Assembly (NCBI GenBank): GCA_934352055.1 | Contig: CAKRJY010000002.1 | Location: forward strand, 62,001 to 126,000 | Direction of reading: 5' to 3' | DNA from: an uncultured Lachnospiraceae bacterium | GTDB lineage: Bacteria > Bacillota > Clostridia > Lachnospirales > Lachnospiraceae | Length of the DNA: 64,000 nucleotides | In this document: piece by piece, positions 38,151 through 47,302 of the stretch | How positions within the stretch are numbered: the first letter of the stretch is position 1 | How the letters are laid out: each line of letters starts with the position of its first letter | The notes under the pieces: model-generated | Databases searched by the model: none | Told to the model about the DNA's origin: nothing | The model's input: only the letters and a program-made list of their open reading frames with translations | Position numbers and translations under genes: made by a program

Positions 38151-39197
38151 ATGGCAAATTATAAGGTGAGTACTAGAGGAGATTTTACAACCGTTACTTA
38201 TAAACAAAAAGAACCATTACAGGTAAATCAACGAGAGATGGGATTGCTTGATCGAAATCAGATTCCAGGTTTTATGAAACCAAGATGGGATACAGCAAAT
38301 GAAATGTCTTATTTGGCACCAAGCTGTATTCCCCTTAAGAAATACCTTACGAAAGATTGTTCAATTGATAAGGTGTATAACGTTTTTGAAAGATTGATTA
38401 GTATTTTATATCTGGCAGGAAATAATCAGTTAATGATACAAAATCTTTTGATGGATGTGAATTATATATTTGTACGTTCGATGTCACATGAAGTTTATAT
38501 GATTTATGAGCCTTATATCACAAATAAATCACAACCTAATATTCTTGCTTTTTTTATGCAGGTAATATCTATGGCAAAAATTAAAGATAAAGGACAACAA
38601 ATGCAGTTGCAACAATTTGGTGCATTTGTATCCTCTCACACACAATTGCCCGAATTGGAAACTTATTTGAAGCAATTACGACAATCAAAGGACGAGGTTT
38701 TAAATCCTATAGTGTGCGCAGGTATGCAGAGACAGAATTTTGTGGGAGCTATAGGAGAATTCCAGCCGCAGAATGATGTGATGGGAGATGAGGGAACGAC
38801 CGTTTTGGGATATGAGGATGAAGGAACAACGGTATTAAATCCATCCATGCAGGAATCCCCGGAATTTGTCGAACCAGAAACAACAGTGCTTAGGAGAGAA
38901 CCAGATGTTTTCCTAAGGAGAACGAAAGATGCAAGTAAAACGCAACTAGTTGGTAGAGAATTTTCTATTGGACGTTCTGCGGATAATTATATTGCGATTC
39001 GTGATAATACTGATGTAAGTCGTCAGCATGCAAAAATAACAATAGACCATGGAGTCTATGCAGTGACAGATTGCGGTTCTAAGAATGGGACAGTTTTGAA
39101 TGGAAGAAATTTGATTCCGAATAACGCAGAATTGCTTCAAAATGGAGATGTTTTGGTGTTTGGTGGGGAAGAATTTACATTTGTGGTAGAAGAATAG
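38151..39197 (+). CDS. FHA domain protein with TTVL linker motifs (DUF6382-like N-terminus)
   Basis: A 348-residue cytoplasmic protein. Residues about 1-180 form a domain shared by all three FHA proteins here (resembling DUF6382, itself reminiscent of the EssB kinase-like fold). The linker carries TTVL at 216-219, 226-229 and 244-247. The FHA domain is at about 262-348: GRS (274-276), SRQHA (290-294), NGT (312-314), all key phosphothreonine-binding residues kept. The protein could bind phosphorylated partners and itself be phosphorylated, allowing an intramolecular switch like GarA/OdhI. GGGAGAA ribosome site. Confidence 0.88.
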   Translation: MANYKVSTRGDFTTVTYKQKEPLQVNQREMGLLDRNQIPGFMKPRWDTANEMSYLAPSCIPLKKYLTKDCSIDKVYNVFERLISILYLAGNNQLMIQNLLMDVNYIFVRSMSHEVYMIYEPYITNKSQPNILAFFMQVISMAKIKDKGQQMQLQQFGAFVSSHTQLPELETYLKQLRQSKDEVLNPIVCAGMQRQNFVGAIGEFQPQNDVMGDEGTTVLGYEDEGTTVLNPSMQESPEFVEPETTVLRREPDVFLRRTKDASKTQLVGREFSIGRSADNYIAIRDNTDVSRQHAKITIDHGVYAVTDCGSKNGTVLNGRNLIPNNAELLQNGDVLVFGGEEFTFVVEE

Positions 39198-39216
39198 ATT
39201 AAAAAGTGGGGCAAAG

Positions 39217-40149
39217 GTGGCTACAAATAAAATTAAGAAAAAGAAAAATGGAACAACTGTAATTTGGAAACGACTGCCAAAGGATTATATGACGAAAAAT
39301 GATATTTATCTATTGGAGGATAAGGATATCAGAGGATTGTTTTTTCCAACAGAAATAAAAAGAAAAACAATCGTATATCAGATGCCAAAGGTTGAGTCAC
39401 TTGAAGAATATTTAAAAAGAGAGATAACGGTATATCAATTTTATGCTGTTATTGTTCAAGTGTTAGAGATGGTTAAAAGCGCTGAACTCTGCGGGGTGCC
39501 ACATGCAAATATTATATATCAACCAAATCTTGTCTTTGTAAAAAAAATGACTGAAGAAGTGTGCTTTTTGTATTTAAGAGAACTGAAACATGGTATGAAT
39601 GGAGACCCTTTTCAACTTATTCGTCAGTTGAGAGGAATGGTGGCAACAACAGATCGCAAAACAATAAAAGAGTTTAATAAATTTCTCACATATATAGAAG
39701 GAAATGCGCAATTGACCGTTCAGATTATAGAAACTTATATTCTTGAGAATTATCCGCAGATATACCAACAAATAGAACGAATAGATGACTATAAGTTAAA
39801 AGATACTGATTTGAAATATATAGGAGATAGAAAAAACAATAATCACAAAAGAGAAGTATCCATATGGAAACTAGTGAACGAAGTCAGTGGACAGAAGGTA
39901 ATCGTTGATAAAGCGAGCTACTGTATAGGCAAGAGTACGGATAATGACTTGATTTTAGATGATGGAGCAGTGAGCCGGCATCATGCAATCTTATATAGAC
40001 AGGATACAGAATTGTTCATAGAGGATTTGGGGTCGACAAATCATACATATATTAATGGACAATTACTTATTGGACATGTGAAAGGTAAACTGAATGGAGG
40101 GGATCAACTTCGAATTGCAAATATTGTGTTTCGAGTGATGAAGGAATAA
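39217..40149 (+). CDS. Second FHA domain protein of the cluster
   Basis: A 310-residue protein starting at GTG 39217 with only a weak ribosome site, which may keep its level low. Very basic N-terminus followed by GTTVI (12-16), a motif like those in its neighbours. Middle domain (about 30-200) as in the preceding protein. FHA domain about 220-310: YCIGKSTDND, SRHHA (253-257) and NHT (275-277) where NGT is usual. It ends 5 bases before the third FHA gene. Presumed phosphothreonine reader of the same signalling set. Confidence 0.87.
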   Translation: MATNKIKKKKNGTTVIWKRLPKDYMTKNDIYLLEDKDIRGLFFPTEIKRKTIVYQMPKVESLEEYLKREITVYQFYAVIVQVLEMVKSAELCGVPHANIIYQPNLVFVKKMTEEVCFLYLRELKHGMNGDPFQLIRQLRGMVATTDRKTIKEFNKFLTYIEGNAQLTVQIIETYILENYPQIYQQIERIDDYKLKDTDLKYIGDRKNNNHKREVSIWKLVNEVSGQKVIVDKASYCIGKSTDNDLILDDGAVSRHHAILYRQDTELFIEDLGSTNHTYINGQLLIGHVKGKLNGGDQLRIANIVFRVMKE

Positions 40150-40154
40150 AGAGT

Positions 40155-41150
40155 ATGGAAGAATATTTTGAAGGTTTAGTAACCGAAGTAGAAAATGATA
40201 TTGAAACGGCATATATGTTAGAAAATGAAAATCTGTTCTATGACATTGGATTTAGAGTCATGCAGAATGAAGAAAATCAAGCACTATTTCACTGCTATAA
40301 GTTGAAATACAACGGGAAGACTAAATTAGTGTATTTTACCAGTGAGTATCAATCTGTATATGAGCTGTGTGGACGAGTCAGTGTTGAACGATTTTGTCTA
40401 TTGATTGATAAATTGACTCAGACTATCAATCAGATTGAAAGCTTGGGATTTTTAAATATGGCATTTGTGGATAATCGTTTGACACATATTTTTGTTGATC
40501 GTACAGAACAGAAGGTTAGAATTATTTATTTGCCAGTATCTGAGCAGAAGACCAGAAAAAATAAGAATATTTTTGAAAATGAATTAAAGTCTCAATTGAT
40601 ACGTCTAGTGGAAGAACGCTATCCGATGTCTGAGGCGAAGACAGGAGCATTGCTTCAAATCTTAAAGGATGCAACCTTCACGTTACAACAAGTAGGAAGT
40701 ATGGTTGCAAATATTGGAAGTGACATGAATGGCATGCAGTTAACTTCAACAGAGAAATTGAAGACGCAACTACTTAATCAAAGTGCACAGACGATGGCAG
40801 AAGAACATACTATGCACTCAAGTGGAATAAGAACAAATGATGCTGTGATGCCGACGGGTGAGTGGAGGTTAGAAGGAGTTAATAATCCATATATTTTTCT
40901 TATAGATAAACAGGAATATGTTATAGGTAAAAGTAAAGAACGCGTTGATGGTGTGATAACAGACAATCCAGCTGTAAGCCGCGTGCATTGTAAATTTGTA
41001 AAACAAAGAAGTTTATTGGCGCTTACGGATTTGGGGAGTGCAAATGGGACGTATGTAGATGGAAAGAAATTAGTGGCAAATGTATCACAGAATATATTGC
41101 CAGGAAACCGTATTCGAATAGCCAATATGGATTTTATTATACGAGGATAG
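40155..41150 (+). CDS. Third FHA domain protein of the cluster
   Basis: A 331-residue cytoplasmic protein. N-terminal domain (about 1-170) related to that of the two preceding proteins, then a helical linker, and an FHA domain at about 240-331: YVIGKSKERVDG (from Tyr255), SRVHC and SANGTYVDG. It lacks TTVL motifs, so it is probably only a reader. It is followed two bases later by the ATPase gene. Confidence 0.87.
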   Translation: MEEYFEGLVTEVENDIETAYMLENENLFYDIGFRVMQNEENQALFHCYKLKYNGKTKLVYFTSEYQSVYELCGRVSVERFCLLIDKLTQTINQIESLGFLNMAFVDNRLTHIFVDRTEQKVRIIYLPVSEQKTRKNKNIFENELKSQLIRLVEERYPMSEAKTGALLQILKDATFTLQQVGSMVANIGSDMNGMQLTSTEKLKTQLLNQSAQTMAEEHTMHSSGIRTNDAVMPTGEWRLEGVNNPYIFLIDKQEYVIGKSKERVDGVITDNPAVSRVHCKFVKQRSLLALTDLGSANGTYVDGKKLVANVSQNILPGNRIRIANMDFIIRG

Positions 41151-41151
41151 A

Positions 41152-42204
41152 ATGATGGAAAGACCTTTAGTTGTAATTGCCGATATGGATGAGGAATATT
41201 TAGCAACCTTAGAGTACAAATTTTTAGAACAGTTGGGCGATCAGATTGATCTTGAAGTGATTTCAGATGGAGCATATTTTCAATCCTATCTCAATCATCC
41301 GATTACGGCAGAAATATTTATTGTTGATGAGGAAATGTATTTACCAGAATTGAAAAAGCACAATATCGGTCATTTATTTGTGCTTACAGATGAGCAGAAA
41401 CAAGATGGTAGTACAGAGGATTTGTCAACAACCAAAGTATATAAATACATGAGCATTCGGGAACTGTATAACGAAGTGACTTATATGAGTGAACAGGTTT
41501 TACAAGGATATGCTGAAGATACGAAAAATACAGAAGTGGTTGCATTTTACTCGGCTATTGGCGGATGTGGGAAGACATCCGTATCCTTAGCATTGGCAGG
41601 GTGTCTGTCAAACAAGCATAAGCGTATTTTGTATATTAATACAGAATCAGTGCAAAATTTTGCGTATTATCTAAAAGATGCAAGTGGTTTGCCAGGAGAA
41701 GGCTATCGTGCACTGCGTGAAGTGAATGTGTATGAAAAAATTAAATGCTTTATAAGGGAAGAAAAGTTTTCATATCTTCCGCCACTTACTACAACGTTAG
41801 ATGCCAGAAATCTTTCGTTTGAAGTTTATTATAAACTGATTCAAGATGCTCGAGATAGTGGTGACTATGATTATATTTTTGTGGATTTGGAATCAGGATA
41901 TGAGAATGAAAGATTGCGAATCTTGCAGGATGCAGATCGTGTGATTATGATTGTTTTACAGGATGAATTTGCTGTGTATAAGACATATTATTTGCAACAA
42001 TGTATGGATATAAGAGATCGAGAACATTATATGTTTGTGTGTAATGCATATAATGATGCAGGAGAGAATGCGTATGTGCAGTCAGATATGCAGGCAATGT
42101 TTCCAATCAAGGAATATATAGAACGGAGTGTTGTACCAATGAAATCATTGGAGCAACTAACAGAACTTGAGGGGATAGAAAAATTGTCATACGCATTTAT
42201 TTAA
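41152..42204 (+). CDS. MinD/ParA-like ATPase with N-terminal receiver-like domain
   Basis: A 350-residue protein. Residues about 1-110 have a receiver-like pattern (VVIADMDEEYLATLEYKFL, IFIVDEEMYLPELKK) and resemble the N-terminal domains of CpaE/TadZ-type ATPases. Residues about 128-350 form a P-loop ATPase with a deviant Walker A, SAIGGCGKTS (134-143), and DYIFVDLESG as Walker B region. TadZ-like proteins place secretion machines at the cell pole; a similar spatial role here is inference. ATGs at 41152 and 41155 are both possible; GAGGA suits the second. Confidence 0.82.
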   Translation: MMERPLVVIADMDEEYLATLEYKFLEQLGDQIDLEVISDGAYFQSYLNHPITAEIFIVDEEMYLPELKKHNIGHLFVLTDEQKQDGSTEDLSTTKVYKYMSIRELYNEVTYMSEQVLQGYAEDTKNTEVVAFYSAIGGCGKTSVSLALAGCLSNKHKRILYINTESVQNFAYYLKDASGLPGEGYRALREVNVYEKIKCFIREEKFSYLPPLTTTLDARNLSFEVYYKLIQDARDSGDYDYIFVDLESGYENERLRILQDADRVIMIVLQDEFAVYKTYYLQQCMDIRDREHYMFVCNAYNDAGENAYVQSDMQAMFPIKEYIERSVVPMKSLEQLTELEGIEKLSYAFI

Positions 42205-42217
42205 GGAGGTATGAAAA

Positions 42218-45200
42218 ATGTATCGGGATTTTACGGAGCAGGCGAAAGAACAGTTAAAAGGGTATATTGATGATGTGACACCACGTGGATTCTTTGAGAC
42301 TCTGGGAGACCGTATCACAGATTTTTTCAGAAATTTTGTGGAAACGGATATCACAAATTATGCCGGCAACTTTCAAGGGTATCAGAAACGAATCTTAGAT
42401 GTAAAAAATGTAGGAAAGAGGAACATTGACAACCTTTTTGATAAAGAGTGGGGCATAGAAGATTCTTATAAGAATTGGCTGAGTGGTGCCTGTGATACTT
42501 ATGATGATGAATTGATTAAGAGTTTCAGGGCATTGAGTAATATGTTGGATGCAAAGGGAGCAGGTTTTCATTTTAGTAGGCAAAATCTGGATGATTTCAA
42601 GAATGCAAGTGAGGCTGTTAGTGAATCCTCTGCTGAGATTGCTACGGCAAAAGAAGAAATCGAGACAAAAGAAAAAGAGATAGAGAAACTGAAGAAGGAG
42701 AAAAAGGGAAAAAGAGGTGAGTACAACCTCTTTAGTGCAGATCCAGTCAACCTTGCTACCGGAAACTTTATCTATGAGAAGACGGATATCAGACCAGAGA
42801 GAGAAATGGCGCTGTCATTCCGTCGTTTTTATAATGCTCAGGATAAGACTATGGGGGTGCTGGGGCAGGGATATCGCCATAATCATGAGATTGCATTGCA
42901 AGAAGAAAAAAACGAAGTGGAAGTCATCATGGATGATGGAGGAGTCCGCTTTTTTGTAATGACAGAGGAAGGATATAAAGGAGTACTTGCGACTAGAGAT
43001 CTGTTGGAAAAAGATAATGAGGGAGATGAGACGCAGTATGTCATGACGACACCGGAGGGGGAGAAGTATCGCTTCAATGCCCTTGGAAAATTGCTCGAAC
43101 GAGAGGATTCAAATGAAAGAAAGATTCGTTATACTTATAATGAAGCGGATCAGCTTGTGCGTGCGGAGAGCGATAGGGGAGACTTCCTGATTTTTGACTA
43201 TCATTCGAACGGTCGTCTGGCAAGTGTCACTGACAAGTCAGACCGAATGGTACGCTTTGTCTATGAGAACGAGCATCTGGCAGAAGTCATTATGGCAAAT
43301 GGAAACCGATACTATTATCGATATACACAAAGTGGAGAGATGCAGGAAATCAAAAATGCCAGAGAGGTCATAACGGTTAAAAATACCTACGATGAGTGGC
43401 ATAGGATTATTCGTCAGGATTTTCCAGATGGAAGTAAGATGCTGTATGAGTATCAGGGGAATGAGCTGATACTGACAGAAAGAAACGGAAGTAAGATCAC
43501 ATATACCCATGATGAGAAACTGCGTAATACAGATGTTAAGTATGAGGATGGCACATGGGAGCACTATGAGTATAATGAAAAGAGCCAGAAGACACTGGTA
43601 AGAGACCGAAATGGAAATACGACAAGATATAGTTATGATGCCAGGGGAAATGTGGTCAAGGTCATCAATGCCTTAGGTCAGATCTCCACTATGACTTATG
43701 ATGCCAACAATCGTTTGCTTGCTATGAAGGTAAATCGAAAGGTGCGTATCCGTAATACCTATGATAAGAATGGAAATCTTCTTACCGCTATGGGAGCGGA
43801 TGGAAATGGAAGTGTTTATACTTATGATGACCATGGGCGCGTCACCAGTGTGGAAGATGCAGACCATGACGTGACAAGACTTTCTTATGATGCGCGGGGA
43901 AATATCATACAGGTTTCTATCAATGGCATGAGAAACAGTTCTTTTGTATATGATGATCATGATAACGTGGTACTGTCTCGGGATGGAAATGGGAATGAGA
44001 CAACATACCGCTATGATGCATGGAATCATTTGATCAGTGTAAAAAACGCCTTGGGAGAGGAAGCATCTTATACATATGATCTATCAGGAAAAGTGGTTCG
44101 AGTACAGGATTTTGATGGTCACGATATGCATGTTACCTATAACCCATTAAATAAGGAAGAAACTCTTACAGATAAAGAGGGAAATGTAACGGAACTGACC
44201 TATGATTCTATGTGGAATGTAGCCTCTGTGAAGCGGGCAGATGGCGGAGTGGTCCGTTATACCTATGACAAGAATGATCGACTGGCAGAAGTTGTTGCTC
44301 CTGAGGGCAATACGATCCGATACCAATATGATGGAAATGGAAACCTTTTGGCAGAGGAAAATGGATGTGGGGATGCTGTAAGGTATACTTATGATGCCCT
44401 AAATCGGAGAAAGAGTGTTGTAGATCCGCAAGGCAACGAGACAAAGTATGCCTATGATGGAAGTGGAAATTTGGTAAAGGAAACAGATGCACTGGGCAAT
44501 GAGACTGTATATGTATATGATGAGGATGGAAGACTGATCTCTGAGACGGATGTTTTGGGAAACTCGACCACCTATGTATATACTGCTGGTGGAAAGCGAA
44601 AGGAAGTACGCTATGCCGATGGAACCAGTGATCGCTACAAGTATGAGAATGGGCAGTTAGTAGAAAGCATTCGGACAAGTGGAGAGAGATATCATTATAC
44701 TTATGATGGAAATGGAAATCTGATTTCACAAAAGAACGCGCTGGGAGAAGAAGTGGCGTTTTCTTATGATGCTTTGAACCGTATGACAGAGATAACCCTG
44801 CCAACAGGAGCGGTCAGAAAATTTGCTTATAATGCTACAGGAAAATTAACGCAGATTGTAGATGAGAATGGAAATGAAACGCGATATACATATTCGCCAA
44901 ATGGAAACTTGATAGAAGTTACAGATACTATGGGAGGTATCACCGGATATGATTATGATGTCATGGGAAATCTTATTCAGGTGAACAGAAGCGGAAAAGA
45001 TGCTGAGGATGAGATCATAAGATATGAATGGAATAGAAATGATCAGATTATAAAGATGATCGATCCGCTTGGTTCTGAAGAAAGTTATATCTATGACATG
45101 GCAGGCAGGATGATCGAGAAACAGGATCGTGATGGTTATGTTACAAAGGTAACATATGATGCATTGGGAAATGTGACCGGACTAAAATATGCAGATGAAA

Positions 45201-47290
45201 AAGAAGTTCTCTTTTCTTATGATGCACTGAGTCATTTGAAAGAGATGCGTGACTGGAATGGTGTGACATCCATTGTAAGTGATGCCATGGGGCGGACAAT
45301 TTCTGTAACAGATGACTTGGGTAAGAGCATTCAGTATGAGTGGAACAGTGTAGGGCAGAAGGCAAGGATGGCTTACCCGGATGGAAATGAAGTAACCTAC
45401 CAATACAATGAGAATGGATTGTTAGACTGCCTTGCTACAAAAGATGGACAGACAAAATATGTCTATGATACAATGGGAAGAATTAAGGAAAAGAGTTTGC
45501 CAAATGGGATTCTTACACAGTATCAATATAACAGCATTGGAAAATTGGAAGAGATCTGTCATATAGGAAAAGATTTCGAGGAGAGATATCATTATATTTA
45601 TGATGCTGTTGGTAATAAGATTGAAGCAAGAAAGATAAGAAATGGAATTGAGGAAGATAGCGGAATCTATGGTTATCGTTATGATGCCAGAAATCAACTC
45701 GTCGGTGTACTCAAAGATGGAAAAGTGCAAAGAGAGTATGGCTATGATTCCTTTGGAAATCGGATATACAAGAAGGATCATGGAGAAGACATCTTAGAGA
45801 CCATATATAAATACAATAGTAATAATCAGTTGATAGAGGATATCAATAGTCAGGTGCGCCGACAGTATCAATATGATAAGCGAGGCAATCTGCTGACGAT
45901 AGCAGGAAACGAAGGTATCTTGAAAAAGTTTACCTTTGATGCAACGAATACGCTGAGCAGTGCATGGGAAAAACGAGGTACGCAGGAGCAGCAAGTCGGT
46001 TATCAGTATAATGGTATGGGCAATCGCATTGGGCAGATTCTGGGAGATCATGCAGACCCGGAAAAAACGATTCGTTACACAATCGACCTGACCAGACAAT
46101 ATCATAATATGCTTGCGGAGGAGATAGAGACCAAAGAGAGTCTAGAGACTAGACAGTATATCTATGATTTCAATGTTGTAGGTATGAAGCAAGCGGTTGG
46201 AACGGACTACTTTATTCTGGATGATATTGGAAGTACCATGGGCGTTTATGACATGGAGGGGAATCTGCAGGAATCATATGCTTATGATGAATATGGTAAT
46301 GAGTATGGAAAGATCATAGATGTAAAAGATCGTTTCCAGCCTTTTGGTTATACAGGGTATCAGAAAGAAAGTGTTGGAAATGTGTATTATGCACAAGCAA
46401 GACGTTATGATGCGGGAAACGGAAGGTTTATCAGTGAGGATATCATCAAAGGTGCAACAATCGTACCGATATCTTTGAACCACTATGTGTATGCCATGAA
46501 CCAACCAGAAGATTATATTGATCCAGATGGCGAATTTGTACTGACCGCAACAGTTACACTGATTGCTGTAGGTGCGGGAATCGGAGCTGCGGCTGGAATG
46601 GCAACGAATGCGATTTCACAAGGTATAAAAATATATAAACAGGGTGGATCAATTAAAGATTTTCAAATAGGAGAATGTGTCGGATCGGGTATTGAAGGTG
46701 CAATTGTAGGTGGTGCATCTGCAATTCCTGGTGGAGGATTATGGCTTACAGTAGGTGCGGGAGCTGTCGGGGCTGGTGCTAAAAGCGTAATTACGCAGGC
46801 AACAACGGAAAATGTCGTAAGTGTTAAGAAGATTAAGCCGACCAAAGTGCTAGAAGATGTGATAGTGGGTGGAGTTTCAGCAGGATTATTCTATGGTATT
46901 GGACAGGGAATAAAACATCTGAAAGGGGAGATCAAAACTCCGACAAAAGAATTATATAAAATTGCTTCTGACAAAGTAATAGCAAAGGAACAATATATTC
47001 AGGGAGCAATTGCTGAAACGGGAAGAGTATCACCTCACAGAATAAGACAGTTGGCACAACTTGAATTAGAGCAGAAAAATATTTTGAATAAATATACACA
47101 GGAAATCATCAAAAAGAAAGCAAAGAAAATTGTGCAAAGTGCAATTTATGATGTGATTGGGATTAAGTCTACCAAAAAAATCTTTAAAGATACTTTAGGC
47201 ATAATTTTACCATTCTATAAGGATGATAAAACGCTTAAGGAATATTATGAGGGGTTAATTGGTGCATCCAACTATGCGTGTATAGATTAA
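42218..47290 (+). CDS. RHS-repeat polymorphic toxin 1
   Basis: A 1690-residue protein without a signal peptide. Residues 1-174: helical delivery domain (MYRDFTEQAKEQLKGYIDDV...) ending in a charged coiled coil. DUF6531 begins at DPVNLATGNF (Asp175). A long series of YD repeats (about 300-1380) follows, then the RHS core end YAQARRYDAGNGRFISED and YIDPDGE (1434-1439). Residues 1440-1690 are the variable toxin part: a glycine-rich hydrophobic stretch (1440-1560) and a Lys-rich helical end; no known toxin motif. YD repeats form a shell around the toxin. AAGGAGG ribosome site. The next gene is the presumed immunity protein. Confidence 0.93.
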   Translation: MYRDFTEQAKEQLKGYIDDVTPRGFFETLGDRITDFFRNFVETDITNYAGNFQGYQKRILDVKNVGKRNIDNLFDKEWGIEDSYKNWLSGACDTYDDELIKSFRALSNMLDAKGAGFHFSRQNLDDFKNASEAVSESSAEIATAKEEIETKEKEIEKLKKEKKGKRGEYNLFSADPVNLATGNFIYEKTDIRPEREMALSFRRFYNAQDKTMGVLGQGYRHNHEIALQEEKNEVEVIMDDGGVRFFVMTEEGYKGVLATRDLLEKDNEGDETQYVMTTPEGEKYRFNALGKLLEREDSNERKIRYTYNEADQLVRAESDRGDFLIFDYHSNGRLASVTDKSDRMVRFVYENEHLAEVIMANGNRYYYRYTQSGEMQEIKNAREVITVKNTYDEWHRIIRQDFPDGSKMLYEYQGNELILTERNGSKITYTHDEKLRNTDVKYEDGTWEHYEYNEKSQKTLVRDRNGNTTRYSYDARGNVVKVINALGQISTMTYDANNRLLAMKVNRKVRIRNTYDKNGNLLTAMGADGNGSVYTYDDHGRVTSVEDADHDVTRLSYDARGNIIQVSINGMRNSSFVYDDHDNVVLSRDGNGNETTYRYDAWNHLISVKNALGEEASYTYDLSGKVVRVQDFDGHDMHVTYNPLNKEETLTDKEGNVTELTYDSMWNVASVKRADGGVVRYTYDKNDRLAEVVAPEGNTIRYQYDGNGNLLAEENGCGDAVRYTYDALNRRKSVVDPQGNETKYAYDGSGNLVKETDALGNETVYVYDEDGRLISETDVLGNSTTYVYTAGGKRKEVRYADGTSDRYKYENGQLVESIRTSGERYHYTYDGNGNLISQKNALGEEVAFSYDALNRMTEITLPTGAVRKFAYNATGKLTQIVDENGNETRYTYSPNGNLIEVTDTMGGITGYDYDVMGNLIQVNRSGKDAEDEIIRYEWNRNDQIIKMIDPLGSEESYIYDMAGRMIEKQDRDGYVTKVTYDALGNVTGLKYADEKEVLFSYDALSHLKEMRDWNGVTSIVSDAMGRTISVTDDLGKSIQYEWNSVGQKARMAYPDGNEVTYQYNENGLLDCLATKDGQTKYVYDTMGRIKEKSLPNGILTQYQYNSIGKLEEICHIGKDFEERYHYIYDAVGNKIEARKIRNGIEEDSGIYGYRYDARNQLVGVLKDGKVQREYGYDSFGNRIYKKDHGEDILETIYKYNSNNQLIEDINSQVRRQYQYDKRGNLLTIAGNEGILKKFTFDATNTLSSAWEKRGTQEQQVGYQYNGMGNRIGQILGDHADPEKTIRYTIDLTRQYHNMLAEEIETKESLETRQYIYDFNVVGMKQAVGTDYFILDDIGSTMGVYDMEGNLQESYAYDEYGNEYGKIIDVKDRFQPFGYTGYQKESVGNVYYAQARRYDAGNGRFISEDIIKGATIVPISLNHYVYAMNQPEDYIDPDGEFVLTATVTLIAVGAGIGAAAGMATNAISQGIKIYKQGGSIKDFQIGECVGSGIEGAIVGGASAIPGGGLWLTVGAGAVGAGAKSVITQATTENVVSVKKIKPTKVLEDVIVGGVSAGLFYGIGQGIKHLKGEIKTPTKELYKIASDKVIAKEQYIQGAIAETGRVSPHRIRQLAQLELEQKNILNKYTQEIIKKKAKKIVQSAIYDVIGIKSTKKIFKDTLGIILPFYKDDKTLKEYYEGLIGASNYACID
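42289..43690 (+). repeat. Near-identical tract shared by the two RHS genes (copy 1)
   Basis: Matches 54831-56232. Between 42561 and 43464 I found no difference in a line-by-line reading; a few substitutions flank that core and the genes diverge sharply after about 43690. It codes for the delivery domain, DUF6531 and the first YD repeats. Confidence 0.85.
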
Positions 47291-47302
47291 GGAGGCAATA
47301 CA

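Noticed and set aside
44208..44804. Long open frame on the minus strand inside RHS1 (198 codons)
   Set aside because: It mirrors the repetitive YD codons of the + strand gene, is very rich in His/Ser, and has no ribosome site. It is a shadow.
43100..46400. Many short similar units as a possible repeat array
   Set aside because: They are YD-repeat codons of the RHS protein, explained by the protein.
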